Positions 42,673 through 43,661 of a stretch of DNA of 43,661 nt are shown in pieces. Position 1 is the stretch's first letter; the number at the start of each line of letters is the position of its first letter. Made by a program: the position numbers and the translations under genes. Under the pieces are notes generated by a model, which ran no database searches, was not told the DNA's origin, and saw nothing but the letters and a program-made list of their open reading frames with translations. This DNA comes from an uncultured bacterium. GTDB taxonomy: Bacteria; Bacteroidota; Bacteroidia; Bacteroidales; Marinifilaceae. The DNA lies in contig CAJMSX010000030.1 of the NCBI GenBank assembly GCA_905216195.1, positions 1 to 43,661 of the forward strand, read 5' to 3'.

Positions 42673-42729
42673 GAACTTCAATCTTACAGCAAAATCGTAA
42701 AACTTTAAAAAATCTACGATAGCATATTA

Positions 42730-42797
42730 GGTAGAGAAGAGAGCAAAAAGAATATTTTTCTTTTCGCTGTCTTCCTACCAAAAACAATTTTTTTATG
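42730..42797 (+). terminator. Terminator of the NVEALA operon
   Basis: A long hairpin from GGTAG (42730-42734) to CTACC (42775-42779), with AAGA/TCTT and AGC/GCT pairs, an A/T-rich apical part and small bulges, followed by CAATTTTTTT. Confidence 0.75.
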
Positions 42798-42875
42798 AAT
42801 TTCAGGCGAATTCTTACTCTTTTGGTATATTTATTTTTATTATTTATTAATATTGCAATATTAAAATTATAAAAT

Positions 42876-43661
42876 ATGAAATACTATCTTACTATCCTTA
42901 TTTTCATTCTGATAAATTTGATTGTTCCGAAGGCAAGGGCTCAAACAGAATCTATGGTACAAATCAAGAATTCCAAGGGAGAAGGATTACCCGGCGTATA
43001 TATGGTCAATAAAACCCGTACGTATCTCATCACCTCCAGCGACGAAGAAGGGCGGTGCTACTTTGATGCCAGAGCACTGGCTCCCACCGACTCCATTCAA
43101 TTCGCCTCCCTCGGATTCGAAGAAGTGATGATAACGGCCCGCGAACTGGAAAAACGATCGGAAATCTTCTTATCCGAAAAAACATACGATCTACAGGAAG
43201 TGGCCGTGTCCGATATACGGCCCGAAACCCTGCTGAAAAAAGCTGCCGCCTTAATGAAAAAACCAAAAGGGAAAAACCATCACTATCAATACTACGGCAA
43301 GGGACAATACATGAAGATTACCCAATGCAACGGCAAAGCCGTCGAATACCGCAGGGAATACGGCGCTTTTTTTACTTCCGGGAACACTCTTCGACAGGGG
43401 AAATGGGACGAGTACTATCGCTTCGATTTTGTTCCGGCCTACATGGCCAGAAGCTATAATTTAATGGCAAACGGACAGGATACCCTCTACCCTGTACGGG
43501 TTTATAGAAATCATTATAAATATCAGGAACAGGACTATGATGCCGGATTCGTCAAAATTCATAAACTTATTCGCGCCCTGTTTTTGGAAGGCCCCTTGTT
43601 TACAGATTTGAAATACTACCAGTTCCGTCTCATCGACAACAACCAGAATTATACGTATGAA
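42876..43661 (+). CDS. Carboxypeptidase-regulatory-like domain protein, cut by window end
   Basis: The frame stays open from the ATG at 42876 to the last base (262 codons). It starts with a signal peptide (YYLTILIFILINLIVPKARAQ). Then comes a carboxypeptidase-regulatory beta-sandwich (VQIKNSKGEGLPGVYMVNKT, TSSDEEGRCYFDA, TDSIQFASLGFEEVMI, EIFLSEKTYDLQEVAVSD, residues about 25-112). The following LLKKAAALMKKPKGKNHHYQYYGKGQYMKI resembles DUF5686-like and other Bacteroidetes outer-membrane proteins with this domain order. It follows the NVEALA operon with its own upstream region. The rest of the protein lies outside the window. Confidence 0.75.
   Translation, partial: MKYYLTILIFILINLIVPKARAQTESMVQIKNSKGEGLPGVYMVNKTRTYLITSSDEEGRCYFDARALAPTDSIQFASLGFEEVMITARELEKRSEIFLSEKTYDLQEVAVSDIRPETLLKKAAALMKKPKGKNHHYQYYGKGQYMKITQCNGKAVEYRREYGAFFTSGNTLRQGKWDEYYRFDFVPAYMARSYNLMANGQDTLYPVRVYRNHYKYQEQDYDAGFVKIHKLIRALFLEGPLFTDLKYYQFRLIDNNQNYTYE

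Overview
The window reads as the chromosome of a Bacteroidales bacterium. I infer a member near Odoribacteraceae or Butyricimonas, but the family is not proven. The evidence is a SusC/SusD pair, DUF3078, DUF1573, DUF3244, NVEALA-like and DUF4925-type proteins, a TPR-HTH membrane regulator, SPII lipoproteins with an acidic run after the lipidated cysteine, and many promoters of the Bacteroidetes type (-7 TAnnTTTG, with -33 TTTG about 19-21 bases upstream). Composition is even, with AT-rich intergenic regions. I see no tRNA, rRNA, CRISPR array, transposase, integrase or phage gene.

Layout. 1-6.5 kb (all minus): an AraC/GyrI regulator that looks frameshifted, a rhomboid protease, a YciI protein, then a polyamine-related block (agmatinase, deoxyhypusine-synthase-like enzyme), a DUF3078 outer-membrane protein and an MTA/SAH deaminase. 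6.6-11.6 kb: an OmpA-like lipoprotein, a lipocalin, an MFS exporter, and a TrpB2-type tryptophan synthase beta chain preceded by a complete trp-style attenuator (Trp-rich leader peptide, antiterminator and terminator). 11.6-15.3 kb (minus): lepA, a class I glutamine amidotransferase-like hydrolase and a WG-repeat protein. 15.6-25.7 kb: CPBP protease, yicC-gmk, a TRIC channel gene on the opposite strand, nadD, D-2-hydroxyacid dehydrogenase, YitT plus a NifX-like metal-binding protein, an M20 dipeptidase, prs, and a ferritin-like/VIT1 fusion. 26-32.7 kb: a surface lipoprotein, a three-gene operon (membrane protein, LytS-type kinase, LytTR regulator) and leuS. 32.8-39.2 kb (minus): SusD, SusC, YbaN and a tRNA-dihydrouridine synthase. 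39.5-43.7 kb: a TPR-HTH regulator, then an operon for DUF3244, DUF1573, a possible 48-residue peptide and an NVEALA-like six-cysteine peptide, then a carboxypeptidase-regulatory-domain protein cut by the window end.

The most interesting non-coding signals are: (1) the trp attenuator before trpB2, in which the leader peptide, Trp codons, terminator and alternative pairing can all be read directly; (2) the SusC upstream region, where a promoter pointing at susC lies between short inverted repeats that resemble the Mpi-type inversion sites of Bacteroides fragilis, and where the mRNA leader could fold into a long nested hairpin next to the start codon; (3) the small Cys-rich peptide operon at the right end, with its own good promoter and terminator. 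No tools were run: domain calls come from reading motifs, and RNA structures were paired by eye.
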